From Burkholderiales bacterium (GTDB lineage Bacteria; Pseudomonadota; Gammaproteobacteria; Burkholderiales; Burkholderiaceae_C), in NCBI GenBank assembly GCA_947474755.1, contig CANJJE010000002.1, positions 124,001-188,000 on the forward strand: 64,000 bases of DNA, written 5' to 3'. Numbering within the stretch: the first letter of the stretch is position 1; each line of letters starts with the position of its first letter. Shown here in pieces: positions 9,081 through 16,877 of the stretch. A model generated the notes under the pieces. That model ran no database searches. It was not told where the DNA came from and saw only the letters and a list, made by a program, of their open reading frames with translations. A program made the translations under genes and the position numbers.

Positions 9081-10655
9081 TCAAAGGTCATCAAGGCGTT
9101 CCAGCACCCGCTGCGCATCGGCTCGGATGCACTCGCGCTGCGCAGGTGCCAACCTGCCGACATTGCGCGCCATCAAGGCGGTGCGTGGATTGGCGCTCAA
9201 CTCTGCTTCATGTCGATCGAGAAAGTGCCAGTAGAGCGCGGTGTACGGACACATCGGCTTGCCAGTCTTCTTGATCGATTCGGCGTCTGGTGCGTAGGCG
9301 CAGTGGCCGCAGTGGTTGCTCATGCGCTGGATGTAGGCGCCGGATGCAACATAGGGCTTGCTGGTGAAACGCCCGCCATCCGCATACAAGGCCATTCCGG
9401 CGACGTTAGGCAGCTCAGCCCATTCCACCGCATCGACATAGACCGCAAGGTACCAGGCGGCGACCTGCTTCGGATCGATCTCGGCCAGCAATCCGAACAG
9501 GCCGGTCACCATCAGCCGCTGGATGTGGTGCGCGTAGCCATACTGCAAGGTCTGCTCGATCGCGTCACGCGCACATGCCATCCGGGTGTCACCGGTCCAG
9601 AACCAGCGCGGTAGCGGGCGTCGGTGCTTGTAGTGGTTCGCCTCGGCCATCTGGGGCATGTCGCGCCAGTAGACGCCACGGATGAACTCCCGCCAGCCCA
9701 GGATCTGCCGGATGAAGCCTTCGACGCTGGCCAGCGGCGCGCGCCCTTCGCAGTACGCCCGCTCAGCGGCAGCGATGACCTCGCGCGGATCGAGCAAATG
9801 CAGATTCAGGCTGCTGGCCAGCAGCGAATGCCAGCCAAACGGCGTGCTCGACCACATCGCGTCCTGGTAGCTCCCGAAGTTGACGAGGCGATGCTCGATG
9901 AACGCCTGCAACGCCATGCGCGCCTGCGATCGCGTGACAGGCCACGCGAAGTGCGCAAGCGAGCCGGGGTGATCCGGAAACAGCCGCTCGACATCGGCCA
10001 GTACGCCACGCGTCAGCGCATCTGCTTCGAAGGCTTCGTGCGGCGGAATCAGTCCCGGCCCGTGCTTCGGATATCCCTTGCGATTCTCGGCGTCATAGTT
10101 CCACTGGCCGCCTTCGGGTTGATCGGACTTCGCGGGTTCGCGATCCATCAGAACCCGATGCCGACGCCGCATCTCCCGGTAGAAATACTCCATCCGCAAG
10201 CTGCCGCCGTACTTGTCCGCCCAACGCGCAAAGTCGGCCCGCGAGCAGAGGAAGTGCGGATCATCCAGCAGTTGCAGCACCACGTCGGCGTTGTTTGCAG
10301 CGGCAGTGATGTCTTGTTGCAGGCGCCATTCGCCGGGCTCCAGCAGTCGCAGGACTTCGGGCCGCCAATGCTTCAAGCGCTGCGCCAATCGACCCACCAG
10401 CGCGGGCTCGTCGCTGTCGTCCAGCGCGACATAGTCGACCCTGAAACCAGCCTCACGCAAGGCGTCGCGAAAGTGCCGCATTCCCGAGAGGAACAGCGCG
10501 ATGCGCGCCTTGTGACTCCTGACCCACGTCGCTTCGCCGGGCGCTTCGATCATCAGCACGCAGTCGCGCGCCTTCTCGAGGCCTTCCAGCGCCGGGCTGG
10601 CCAGCGTCAGCTGGTCGCCGAGCACAAGCACCAGGCGGCGAACCGCGTCACTCAT
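9081..10655 (-). CDS. Cryptochrome/photolyase family protein of the iron-sulfur (FeS-BCP, prokaryotic 6-4 photolyase) class
   Basis: About 524 residues: N-terminal alpha/beta (DUF523-type) domain starting VRRLVLVLGDQLT, then the helical FAD-binding domain. Four cysteines expected to hold a [4Fe-4S] cluster are visible: one in RMACARDAIEQ, a C-x2-C pair in NHCGHC, and one in GKPMCPYTALYW. This distinguishes it from class I CPD photolyases. Family members repair (6-4) photoproducts with blue light or act as cryptochromes. The ATG at 10655 overlaps the stop of the DUF2256 gene (ATGA), which fixes the start. Part of a light-regulated unit headed by a B12 photoreceptor-type regulator. Confidence 0.94.
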   Translation of the reverse strand: MSDAVRRLVLVLGDQLTLASPALEGLEKARDCVLMIEAPGEATWVRSHKARIALFLSGMRHFRDALREAGFRVDYVALDDSDEPALVGRLAQRLKHWRPEVLRLLEPGEWRLQQDITAAANNADVVLQLLDDPHFLCSRADFARWADKYGGSLRMEYFYREMRRRHRVLMDREPAKSDQPEGGQWNYDAENRKGYPKHGPGLIPPHEAFEADALTRGVLADVERLFPDHPGSLAHFAWPVTRSQARMALQAFIEHRLVNFGSYQDAMWSSTPFGWHSLLASSLNLHLLDPREVIAAAERAYCEGRAPLASVEGFIRQILGWREFIRGVYWRDMPQMAEANHYKHRRPLPRWFWTGDTRMACARDAIEQTLQYGYAHHIQRLMVTGLFGLLAEIDPKQVAAWYLAVYVDAVEWAELPNVAGMALYADGGRFTSKPYVASGAYIQRMSNHCGHCAYAPDAESIKKTGKPMCPYTALYWHFLDRHEAELSANPRTALMARNVGRLAPAQRECIRADAQRVLERLDDL

Positions 10656-10825
10656 CGCGTCGGCATGTGATGACGCGCGGTGGTTCGACAGCGATCGGAG
10701 CAGTACTTCACCTCGTTCCAATTCTTGGCCCAGGCGCGACGCCAGACCATCGGCCGCTGGCACTTGCAGCAGGACTTCTGCGGCAACGCCGACTTGTTGC
10801 CATGAAACGCCGACGCGGAGCCCAT
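10652..10825 (-). CDS. DUF2256 small zinc-ribbon-like protein
   Basis: 57-residue protein with two cysteine pairs, SCCKCQRP and YCSDRCR, flanking a Trp-rich segment (WRRAWAKNWNEVKYCSDRC). This is the DUF2256 pattern; the cysteines probably bind one zinc. Function is unknown, but DUF2256 genes are very often next to FeS-type photolyase genes, as here. It overlaps both neighbours by four bases: its ATG with the stop of the regulator and its stop with the ATG of the photolyase. The three genes are thus translationally chained. Confidence 0.9.
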   Translation of the reverse strand: MGSASAFHGNKSALPQKSCCKCQRPMVWRRAWAKNWNEVKYCSDRCRTTARHHMPTR

Positions 10826-11763
10826 CAGACGCCGCCGTGCCGCCAGCGCTCGATCTGTGGGTGGATGTCCTGCAGCGATGCGAAGGCCATCACACCATCG
10901 ACCGGCCGGCGGTGGAGCACGGGCGCCGATCCGCCGACCCACAACTCGACTGCCGGCGGCAGCTTGCTGCGCAATTCGGTCAGACCATCGACCACCTGAT
11001 TCGGGTTCATGCAGCCGGTAAAGCCTAGCGCCACGATGTCGCAGCGATATGCTGTCGCGGCCAGGGAGATGTCCCACACAGGGGTTTGCACGCCCAGTGA
11101 CAGCACGCGTGCGCCTTCGAGAGAAAACAAGACTTCGGCGAGCAGAAGCCCCAAGCCGTGGGGCTCGCCCGGCAAGGTCGTCAGCAACACCCGAGGTCGA
11201 TCGAGCGGAGCGGCTTCGGGAATTCCGGCCAGCGCTTGTCTCAACACGCCTTGCAAGCATTCGATGTAGGCGTGCTCTTCGAAGATTTCCAGCTGACCGC
11301 GCATCCACGAGTCGCCCACCAGGGTGTTCAGCGGCAGAACGACATCGATGACGAAGCGTGACAACCCGAGACGCATCTGCGTTTGCAGCAGCAGGCGACG
11401 CAGCGCATCCACATCGTGCGAGCGCATCAAGGCCAGATAAGCCTTCAGGTCGGGCGCTGCCAGATCGCCCCCGGCACGCCGGGGCGCATCAACGGTGTTT
11501 TCGCTGAGTTCGACCAGTGCGTCGAGCGGCATGGGCACCAGCCGTCCGGGGCGGTGGCCACCGTCCATCAATCGCTTGACAATGCGCAGCTTCTCAACCT
11601 GTTCGAGCGGGTAGGCGCGCTCTCCGTTCGCGTCGCGCTCAGGCTGCGGAAATCCGTAGCGGCGCTCCCAGACCCGCAGCGTGTCCTTGGTCAGGCCAGT
11701 GTCGCGCTCGACGGCGGCGATGGCAACGGTCAGAGACTTCAGGCTTCTTGTGGAATCACTCAT
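10825..11763 (-). CDS. MerR-family regulator with cobalamin-binding photosensory domain (CarH/LitR type)
   Basis: 312 residues. N-terminal MerR winged helix (KDTLRVWERRYGFPQPERD, with AYPLEQVEKLRI), then a helical cap and a C-terminal Rossmann B12 domain. The W-x9-EH motif that caps the upper face of adenosylcobalamin in Thermus CarH is complete: W153, E163, H164. The lower-ligand histidine lies in GEPHGLG (H202), the E-x-H-x2-G signature. This predicts a genuine AdoB12-dependent light sensor that represses in the dark and releases DNA when light cleaves the Co-C bond. ATG at 11763 chosen over an upstream TTG. Heads the DUF2256-photolyase unit and faces a glutathione peroxidase gene. Confidence 0.93.
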   Translation of the reverse strand: MSDSTRSLKSLTVAIAAVERDTGLTKDTLRVWERRYGFPQPERDANGERAYPLEQVEKLRIVKRLMDGGHRPGRLVPMPLDALVELSENTVDAPRRAGGDLAAPDLKAYLALMRSHDVDALRRLLLQTQMRLGLSRFVIDVVLPLNTLVGDSWMRGQLEIFEEHAYIECLQGVLRQALAGIPEAAPLDRPRVLLTTLPGEPHGLGLLLAEVLFSLEGARVLSLGVQTPVWDISLAATAYRCDIVALGFTGCMNPNQVVDGLTELRSKLPPAVELWVGGSAPVLHRRPVDGVMAFASLQDIHPQIERWRHGGV

Positions 11764-11799
11764 GGCACTTCGGAATTTCAGTCCCGACAATATACTTTG

Positions 11800-11818
11800 C
11801 TGACCAGATTCTGAACAG
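11800..11818. promoter_or_regulatory. 19-bp inverted repeat, candidate operator between the CarH/LitR-type regulator and glutathione peroxidase
   Basis: CTGACCAGATTCTGAACAG is a dyad CTGnnCAGA-T-TCTGnnCAG in which seven of nine positions per arm match. It lies in the 63-base divergent gap. On the minus strand it exactly covers the spacer between a weak -35 (TGTTCA, 11812-11817) and a -10 (TATATT, 11789-11794), the usual placement of MerR-family sites. Binding by the adjacent regulator is inferred; I recognise no published consensus. Confidence 0.5.
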
Positions 11819-11826
11819 GACAGACC

Positions 11827-12417
11827 ATGGACGGCTCAAATATTTGCTCGCTGATGCCCAAGCTGAAATCGACGTTTGCGACAGTGCTGCTGCTGTGGTG
11901 TGCGACCAGCGCGCACGCTGCAGATTGCTCCGCCCTGCTGGACCGAAGCATGCCAAGGCTGCAGGATGAAAAACCGCAGAACCTGTGCCAGTACAGCGGC
12001 AAGGTCGTCATTGTCGTGAACACCGCCAGCCACTGCGGATTTACATCACAGTACAAGGGCCTGGAGGCGCTCTACGCCCGATACCAAGACCGCGGTCTGG
12101 TGGTGCTGGGCTTTCCTTCCAACGATTTCGGCAGTCAGGAGCCCGGCAGCAACCAGGAAATCGCGTCGTTCTGTTCCAGCACCTTCGGCGTCAAGTTTCC
12201 GATGTTCACCAAGACGCGCGTATCCACGAGCGCAGGAGCCGATGTCAATCCTCTGTATGCCGACCTGCGCAAGATCACTGGATCGGCACCGCGCTGGAAT
12301 TTCCACAAGTACGTGATCGCCAGAGACGGCACGACAGTGGACAGCTACAGCGCGCTGACCGCGCCAGACGACAAATCATTCATCGCCACCCTCGAAAAGT
12401 TGCTGGCTGCGCGATGA
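11827..12417 (+). CDS. Secreted glutathione peroxidase family protein (Cys type)
   Basis: Reduces hydrogen or lipid peroxides using thiols. The catalytic motif is VVNTASHCGFT with Cys (C70) instead of selenocysteine. The NDFGSQEPGSNQEI block and RWNFHKY supply the conserved Gln, Trp and Asn. A signal peptide (LKSTFATVLLLWCATSAHA) predicts export to the periplasm, unusual for the common cytoplasmic BtuE-like form. Two starts are possible: 11827, or the ATG at 11854 (MPKLKST), which gives a more typical signal sequence. Divergent from the light-sensing regulator and close to the candidate operator, so probably co-regulated with photo-oxidative defence. Confidence 0.93.
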   Translation: MDGSNICSLMPKLKSTFATVLLLWCATSAHAADCSALLDRSMPRLQDEKPQNLCQYSGKVVIVVNTASHCGFTSQYKGLEALYARYQDRGLVVLGFPSNDFGSQEPGSNQEIASFCSSTFGVKFPMFTKTRVSTSAGADVNPLYADLRKITGSAPRWNFHKYVIARDGTTVDSYSALTAPDDKSFIATLEKLLAAR

Positions 12418-12587
12418 GCGCATCTGAAAGTGAAAGCGCACGGAGTTACCGGTCAGTTATATTTTGAACATGATGGTCTATCACGCCAAAACGGCCCCTG
12501 CGACACGCAAAGACAGCCACCAGCGGTCGCAAGGGCGGAAAACTTTCAGGGCTTCTCTAGAACTAGGGGATCTCCTGTGTCGTTTTA

Positions 12588-12620
12588 TTGACTACACTTG
12601 CACTTGGTACTTGACAGTTG
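12588..12620 (+). repeat. Phased ACTTG/TTGAC repeats, candidate regulator site or promoter element
   Basis: ACTTG occurs at 12596, 12602 and 12609, followed by AGTTG at 12616, and preceded by TTGACT at 12588. Steps are 6, 7 and 7 bases. A perfect TTGACA -35 hexamer sits at 12611-12616, with TAGAAC at 12631-12636 (spacing 14, too short for a normal sigma-70 promoter). Could be a direct-repeat operator overlapping the operon promoter. Confidence 0.35.
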
Positions 12621-12729
12621 CGAAGTTAGTTAGAACTCGTCTCGAGCCAAGAATTGATGAACGCAGGCTGGAGATCACGCTTGCAAACAGTTTCGCGTTG
12701 CACAGCCAATCGGCACAACCGATCGAAAT

Positions 12730-12774
12730 CCGGTGGCGGTTTTCATTCCTCCTCCCTCCGTTATTCGCCACCGG
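12730..12774 (+). promoter_or_regulatory. Upstream stem-loop of an attenuator-like leader
   Basis: CCGGTGGCG (12730-12738) pairs perfectly with CGCCACCGG (12766-12774) across a 27-base pyrimidine-rich loop. The 3' arm can instead pair with the 5' arm of the following terminator (12801-12808, eight pairs including one G-U). The structures are therefore mutually exclusive, as in transcription attenuators. Confidence 0.4.
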
Positions 12775-12799
12775 GCGCTGTGCAGCTTCTTTATTCAAG

Positions 12800-12838
12800 G
12801 CGGTGGTGATGTCTTTGCGGAGCATCACCACCGCTTTT
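12800..12838 (+). terminator. Intrinsic terminator-like hairpin 28 bases before the lipid operon
   Basis: GCGGTGGTGATG (12800-12811) and CATCACCACCGC (12823-12834) form a perfect 12-bp stem with an 11-base loop, followed by TTTT. It is about 380 bases after the glutathione peroxidase stop but only 28 bases before the GTG of the oxidoreductase. It either ends stray upstream transcription or attenuates the operon leader. Confidence 0.65.
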
Positions 12839-12866
12839 GCGTTTCTGAGCGTTGCGGAGCCCTCTG

Positions 12867-14180
12867 GTGTCTGACGGGGTGCGGCGCGTTGCGGTCATCG
12901 GCTCGGGCATCTCCGGCCTGTCGGTGGCGCACGCACTGGCCCGCGACGCACTGGTCACGCTGTTCGAGGCCGGCGATTATTTCGGCGGTCACACCCACAC
13001 CGTCAACGTCACCCTCGACGGGCAAACCCATGGCGTTGACACTGGCTTTCTGGTCTTCAACGAACGCACCTACCCGAAGCTGATCCAGCTGTTCGCAGAG
13101 TTGCGGGTGCCCACGGCGCTGTCGGACATGTCGTTCTCGGTGCAAGTGCCCGACATCGGCCTGGAGTGGAGCGGCAGCGACCTGAACACTGTGTTCGCCC
13201 AGCGCCGAAACCTGGTGCGCCCGGCCTTCTGGCAGATGTTGCGTGACCTCACGCGCTTCAATCGCCTGGCCACTGCGGTGGCCGAGCGCGGCACTGCCGC
13301 CGAACAGCAGATGTCCATCGGCGCCTTCCTCGCTGAACACCGCTTCAGCACGGAATTCCGCGATTGGTACTTCCTGCCGATGATCGGCTGCATCTGGTCC
13401 TGCCCAACCGATCAGATGCTGCGCTTCCCCATCGCCACGATGATCCGCTTCTGCCACAACCACGGTCTGATCCAGGTGACGAATCGCCCCCGCTGGTACA
13501 CGGTGCAGGGCGGCGCGCGCCAGTACGTCGAGAAGCTGCTGCTGGACATTCCCGATGCGCGATTGAACACACCCGTGCGCAGCGTGCGGCGCTCGCAGAC
13601 CGGCGGTCAGGTCAGCGTCGCCACCGACCAAGGCACCGAGTTGTTCGATGAGGTCGTGCTGGCTTGCCACAGCGACCAGTCGCTCGCCCTCTTGGCCGAT
13701 GCCACATCGACCGAACGCGAGGTGCTGGGTGCGATCCGCTACCACCGCAACCGCGCGGTGCTGCACACCGACACGGCAGTTTTGCCGCGCCGAAAGATCG
13801 CCTGGGCCGCCTGGAACTACGAGCGCGCCCGCGCCGGATCGCGCGAGTCAGCAGCGGTCTGCCTGCACTACCTGATCAACCGGCTGCAGCCGCTGCCGTT
13901 CAAGACGCCGGTGGTGGTGTCGCTCAATCCACTTGCCGAACCGCGCGCCGACACCGTGCATGGTGAGTACGAGTATGCCCACCCGGTGTTCGACGCGGCA
14001 GCGATTGCCGCGCAGCAGCGCGTGCCAATGATTCAGGGCGAAGCGCACACCTGGTTCTGTGGTGCATGGACGCGCTACGGTTTTCACGAAGACGGCCTGA
14101 TGTCCGGCCTCGCCGTGGTCGATGGTCTGCGCGCACGGTGGGCTCAGACCGAACCCCGGCCCCTGCCAGTCGCAGCATGA
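12867..14180 (+). CDS. NAD(P)/FAD-dependent oxidoreductase (amine-oxidase fold), first gene of lipid-modification operon
   Basis: 437 residues with an N-terminal dinucleotide-binding motif VIGSGISGLSVAHAL and the amine-oxidase fold. It belongs to the group found with DUF1365 and cyclopropane-synthase genes; homologues in alpha-proteobacteria take part in desaturating a methylated acyl chain during furan fatty acid synthesis. I propose the GTG at 12867 (SDGVRRVAVIG), with GGAG upstream, rather than a TTG at 12852. The stop overlaps the start of the DUF1365 gene. It probably acts on membrane phospholipid acyl chains. Function in this organism is inferred from context. Confidence 0.88.
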   Translation: MSDGVRRVAVIGSGISGLSVAHALARDALVTLFEAGDYFGGHTHTVNVTLDGQTHGVDTGFLVFNERTYPKLIQLFAELRVPTALSDMSFSVQVPDIGLEWSGSDLNTVFAQRRNLVRPAFWQMLRDLTRFNRLATAVAERGTAAEQQMSIGAFLAEHRFSTEFRDWYFLPMIGCIWSCPTDQMLRFPIATMIRFCHNHGLIQVTNRPRWYTVQGGARQYVEKLLLDIPDARLNTPVRSVRRSQTGGQVSVATDQGTELFDEVVLACHSDQSLALLADATSTEREVLGAIRYHRNRAVLHTDTAVLPRRKIAWAAWNYERARAGSRESAAVCLHYLINRLQPLPFKTPVVVSLNPLAEPRADTVHGEYEYAHPVFDAAAIAAQQRVPMIQGEAHTWFCGAWTRYGFHEDGLMSGLAVVDGLRARWAQTEPRPLPVAA

Positions 14181-14989
14181 CGACTTGTCCTGGGACCGCA
14201 ACCCTGGCCGACCCCTTGATCGGTTTCGGACAGGTGCGGCATACCCGGCTGCGACCAGCGGTGAACCGCTTCGCCTACCCGACCTACTTTCTGATGCTGC
14301 CGATGCGCCGCCTGCGCTCGGAGCCCCATGTGGATCTGGCGCGCAACCGCTTCGGGCTGATCAGCTTTCACGACCGCGACCACGGCGACGGCCGCGCCGA
14401 CAGCCTGGCCTGGCTGGATGAATTGCTGCTGCGTGAGGGTGTTTCCGATGCGAACGGGGAGGTCTGGCTGCACTGCTACCCCCGGGTGCTGGGACACACG
14501 TTCAAGCCAGTCAGCTTCTGGTACTGCCACCGCGCCGACGACTCGCTGGCCGCGGTGGTCGTCGAGGTCAACAACACCTTCGGCGAACGGCACTGCTACC
14601 TGCTGCACGGCCCGCAGCTCGCGTACGGGAAAGAGCAACTGAGCGCGAAGGTGTTCCATGTGTCGCCATTCTGCGCAGTCACCGGGCGGTATCGCTTCCG
14701 CTTCATGCACAGTACTGCCCGCCCGTCGGGCGGCATCGGGCGTGATGTGATGACCCGAACGGTAGCTCGCATCGACCACGACGACGAAAACGGCGCGTTG
14801 ATCCAGACCAGCGTGTCGGGCACGCTCCAGGTGCTGTCCGTCAGAAGCTTGCGCCAGGCGTTTTTCGGCATGCCTCTGATGACGCTGGGCGTGATCGGCC
14901 GCATCCATTGGCAGGCGCTGCGTCTATGGGCCAAGCGCGTACCGTTTTGGCGCAAACCCCCACCGCCGGCTGTTTTCGTGACTCGCTGA
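14177..14989 (+). CDS. DUF1365 domain-containing protein
   Basis: 270-residue protein of family DUF1365. Conserved blocks visible include GFGQVRHTRLRPAVNRFAYP, NRFGLISFHDRDHGDG, YPRVLGHTFKPVSFWYCH and EVNNTFGERHCYLL. Its biochemical role is unsettled; family members are almost always encoded between the FAD oxidoreductase and the cyclopropane-synthase-like methyltransferase, as here, and the pair is implicated in oxidative modification of unsaturated fatty acids. ATG overlaps the upstream stop (ATGA at 14177), which decides the start over a longer frame. Confidence 0.92.
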   Translation: MTTCPGTATLADPLIGFGQVRHTRLRPAVNRFAYPTYFLMLPMRRLRSEPHVDLARNRFGLISFHDRDHGDGRADSLAWLDELLLREGVSDANGEVWLHCYPRVLGHTFKPVSFWYCHRADDSLAAVVVEVNNTFGERHCYLLHGPQLAYGKEQLSAKVFHVSPFCAVTGRYRFRFMHSTARPSGGIGRDVMTRTVARIDHDDENGALIQTSVSGTLQVLSVRSLRQAFFGMPLMTLGVIGRIHWQALRLWAKRVPFWRKPPPPAVFVTR

Positions 14990-15044
14990 AAGCGCGTCCT
15001 GCTTTTATCCTTCCAACTTTCGCTGCATGCCCTGATCAGACGTG

Positions 15045-16271
15045 ATGAGCACCACCACATTTCCCACAGCGGCCCTGCCCGACACCGCCCCTGTCGCCGC
15101 CCGCGCAGTATTCCGGCTTCTGAAGAACCTGAAGCACGGCTCGCTGGATATCCAGCTGCCTGACGGCAGTGGCATGCATTTCGGCCACGCCGCCGAAGGC
15201 GAGTTGCGAGCAAGCATGCGCCTGCTCAACTGGAACGTCTGCGAGGCTTCAATGCGCTCAGGCGATATCGGGTTTGCCGAAAGCTTCATCGCCGGGGACT
15301 GGACCTCACCCGATCCGGCGGCGCTGCTCAAGCTTTTGATAGCGAACCGCGGCGAAGTCGAATCTCTCGTCTACGGCACCTGGTGGGGCGCGCTGCTGTA
15401 CCGCGCGAAGCACTGGCTCAACCGCAACTCGCGCCGCGGCAGCAAGAAAAACATCCATGCGCACTACGACCTCGGCAACGAGTTCTACCGGCTGTGGCTG
15501 GATCCGACGATGAACTATTCGAGCGCTTGGTTCGAAGGCGACCGCTCGCGGCCGATGGAAGACGCCCAGTGGTCCAAGGTCCGTCGTGCGCTTACCGAAT
15601 GCGGCGTCAAGCCAAGTGACCGCGTGCTGGAAATCGGCTGCGGCTGGGGTGCGCTGGCGGAATGCGCGGCCCGCGAGTTCGGCGCCACGGTCACCGGCGT
15701 CACCTTGTCGAGCGAACAACTCGAATGGGCGCAAAAGCGACTCACGGATGCCGGTTTGCCGGGCAACCTGCGCTTCCAGGATTACCGCGACCTGAAAACT
15801 GGCATCGACGGTCCGTTCGACGCCATCGCCTCGATCGAGATGTTCGAGGCGGTCGGCCGCGAGTACTGGCCCAGCTTCTTCGAGACCTTGAGCTCGCAGC
15901 TGAAGCCCGGTGGCAGGGCCTGCGTGCAGAGCATCGTCATCCGTGACGATCTGTTCGAGCGCTACGTTCGCTCGACCGACTTCATCCAGCAGTACATCTT
16001 CCCCGGCGGCCTGTTGCCCAGCCCGACCGAGTTCCGCAAGGCAGCCGCACGCGCCGGTCTGCGCGTCGTGGGCGAGCTGGAATTCGGCCTCGACTATGCC
16101 GAGACGCTGGTGCGATGGCGGCATCGTTTCCTCAGCCACGAAGGCCCGGTGCGGCAGCTGGGCTTCGACACCCGCTTCATGCGCATCTGGGAGTTCTACC
16201 TCGCTTACTGCGAAGCGGCATTCACGATGGGCAACACCAACGTCATGCAGTTCACGCTGGAGCGCGACTGA
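15045..16271 (+). CDS. Cyclopropane-fatty-acyl-phospholipid synthase family SAM methyltransferase
   Basis: 408 residues. N-terminal lipid-binding segment, then HYDLGNEFYRLWLDPTMNYS and the SAM-binding loop VLEIGCGWGALAE, as in CFA synthase. The family transfers a methylene or methyl group from SAM to the double bond of an acyl chain in membrane phospholipid, giving cyclopropane or methyl-branched products. Its place next to the FAD oxidoreductase and DUF1365 genes suggests the methylating step of a furan- or methyl-fatty-acid route (UfaM-like) rather than classical Cfa. ATG at 15045 preferred over an adjacent GTG at 15042. Confidence 0.92.
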   Translation: MSTTTFPTAALPDTAPVAARAVFRLLKNLKHGSLDIQLPDGSGMHFGHAAEGELRASMRLLNWNVCEASMRSGDIGFAESFIAGDWTSPDPAALLKLLIANRGEVESLVYGTWWGALLYRAKHWLNRNSRRGSKKNIHAHYDLGNEFYRLWLDPTMNYSSAWFEGDRSRPMEDAQWSKVRRALTECGVKPSDRVLEIGCGWGALAECAAREFGATVTGVTLSSEQLEWAQKRLTDAGLPGNLRFQDYRDLKTGIDGPFDAIASIEMFEAVGREYWPSFFETLSSQLKPGGRACVQSIVIRDDLFERYVRSTDFIQQYIFPGGLLPSPTEFRKAAARAGLRVVGELEFGLDYAETLVRWRHRFLSHEGPVRQLGFDTRFMRIWEFYLAYCEAAFTMGNTNVMQFTLERD

Positions 16272-16272
16272 G

Positions 16273-16863
16273 ATGTACAAGCACCAATCCATCGATCGTC
16301 GACGCAGGTCTCTGCTGGCGCTGCCGCTGACCTGCGGAGCAGTGGCTATCGGCGCCGAGGCGTTGGCACGCTCGGCACCGCCGCCACCGCCAGAGGTGAG
16401 CAGTGAGTTGCCGGGCGCGCGGCTGCTCGGCAGTGGCCGTTTGACCTATTTCCTGTTCCACGTCTACGACGCAAGGCTGTGGGCCGGGTCCGAGTTCGAA
16501 GTGAGACGCTTCGATCAGGTGCCTCTGGCACTCGAGCTTGAATATGCACGCGGCTTCGACAACGCCGACATTGCTGAGCGCTCGATCGAGGAAATGCGGC
16601 GCAGCGGACCGATCGCACCCGAGAAGGTGACGCGCTGGATGGCGGCGATGAAGCAGGCCTTCCCGGACGTCGCTTCAGGTGACCGCATCACCGGCGTGCA
16701 AGTGCCCGGCGTGGCAGCACGCTTCTTCGTCAATGGCAGGCTCACCGGCGAAATCCGGGATGGCGAGTTCACCCGGCTGTTCTTCGGCATCTGGCTGTCG
16801 CCGCGGACCTCCGAGCCCAAGCTGCGCCAGGCGCTGCTGGCCGGCGCGCCGAGCGGCTCCTGA
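16273..16863 (+). CDS. Chalcone isomerase-fold periplasmic protein
   Basis: 196 residues. An arginine-rich N-terminus and hydrophobic stretch (LLALPLTCGAVAIGAEALA) resemble an export signal. The body, LPGARLLGSGRLTYFLFHVY then DARLW, matches the bacterial chalcone-isomerase-like family (chalcone_3), whose eukaryotic relatives include fatty-acid-binding proteins. A lipid-binding role fits the operon. ATG at 16273 lies one base after the methyltransferase stop. Confidence 0.88.
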   Translation: MYKHQSIDRRRRSLLALPLTCGAVAIGAEALARSAPPPPPEVSSELPGARLLGSGRLTYFLFHVYDARLWAGSEFEVRRFDQVPLALELEYARGFDNADIAERSIEEMRRSGPIAPEKVTRWMAAMKQAFPDVASGDRITGVQVPGVAARFFVNGRLTGEIRDGEFTRLFFGIWLSPRTSEPKLRQALLAGAPSGS

Positions 16864-16877
16864 TCGAGACGGGCACC

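Larger units (their letters stand above)
12418..12866. other. 449-base intergenic region leading into the lipid operon
   Basis: No convincing gene. Locally lower GC than the surroundings. It holds phased ACTTG repeats (12588-12620), a pair of stem-loops (12730-12774 and 12800-12834) ending in a T-run, and then the ribosome binding site (GGAG, 12856-12859) for the oxidoreductase at 12867. A frame that stays open from about 12464 has no family resemblance and atypical composition, so I do not call it a gene. Confidence 0.7.

Noticed and set aside
12555-12575. TCTAGAACTAGGGGATC resembles a cloning-vector polylinker
   Set aside because: Match breaks within one or two bases on both sides and the flanks read as natural intergenic DNA; not evidence of a vector insert.
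12464-12874. Open frame of about 136 codons across the leader of the lipid operon
   Set aside because: No ribosome binding site, unlike any family, and it runs through the terminator hairpin into the next gene's start.
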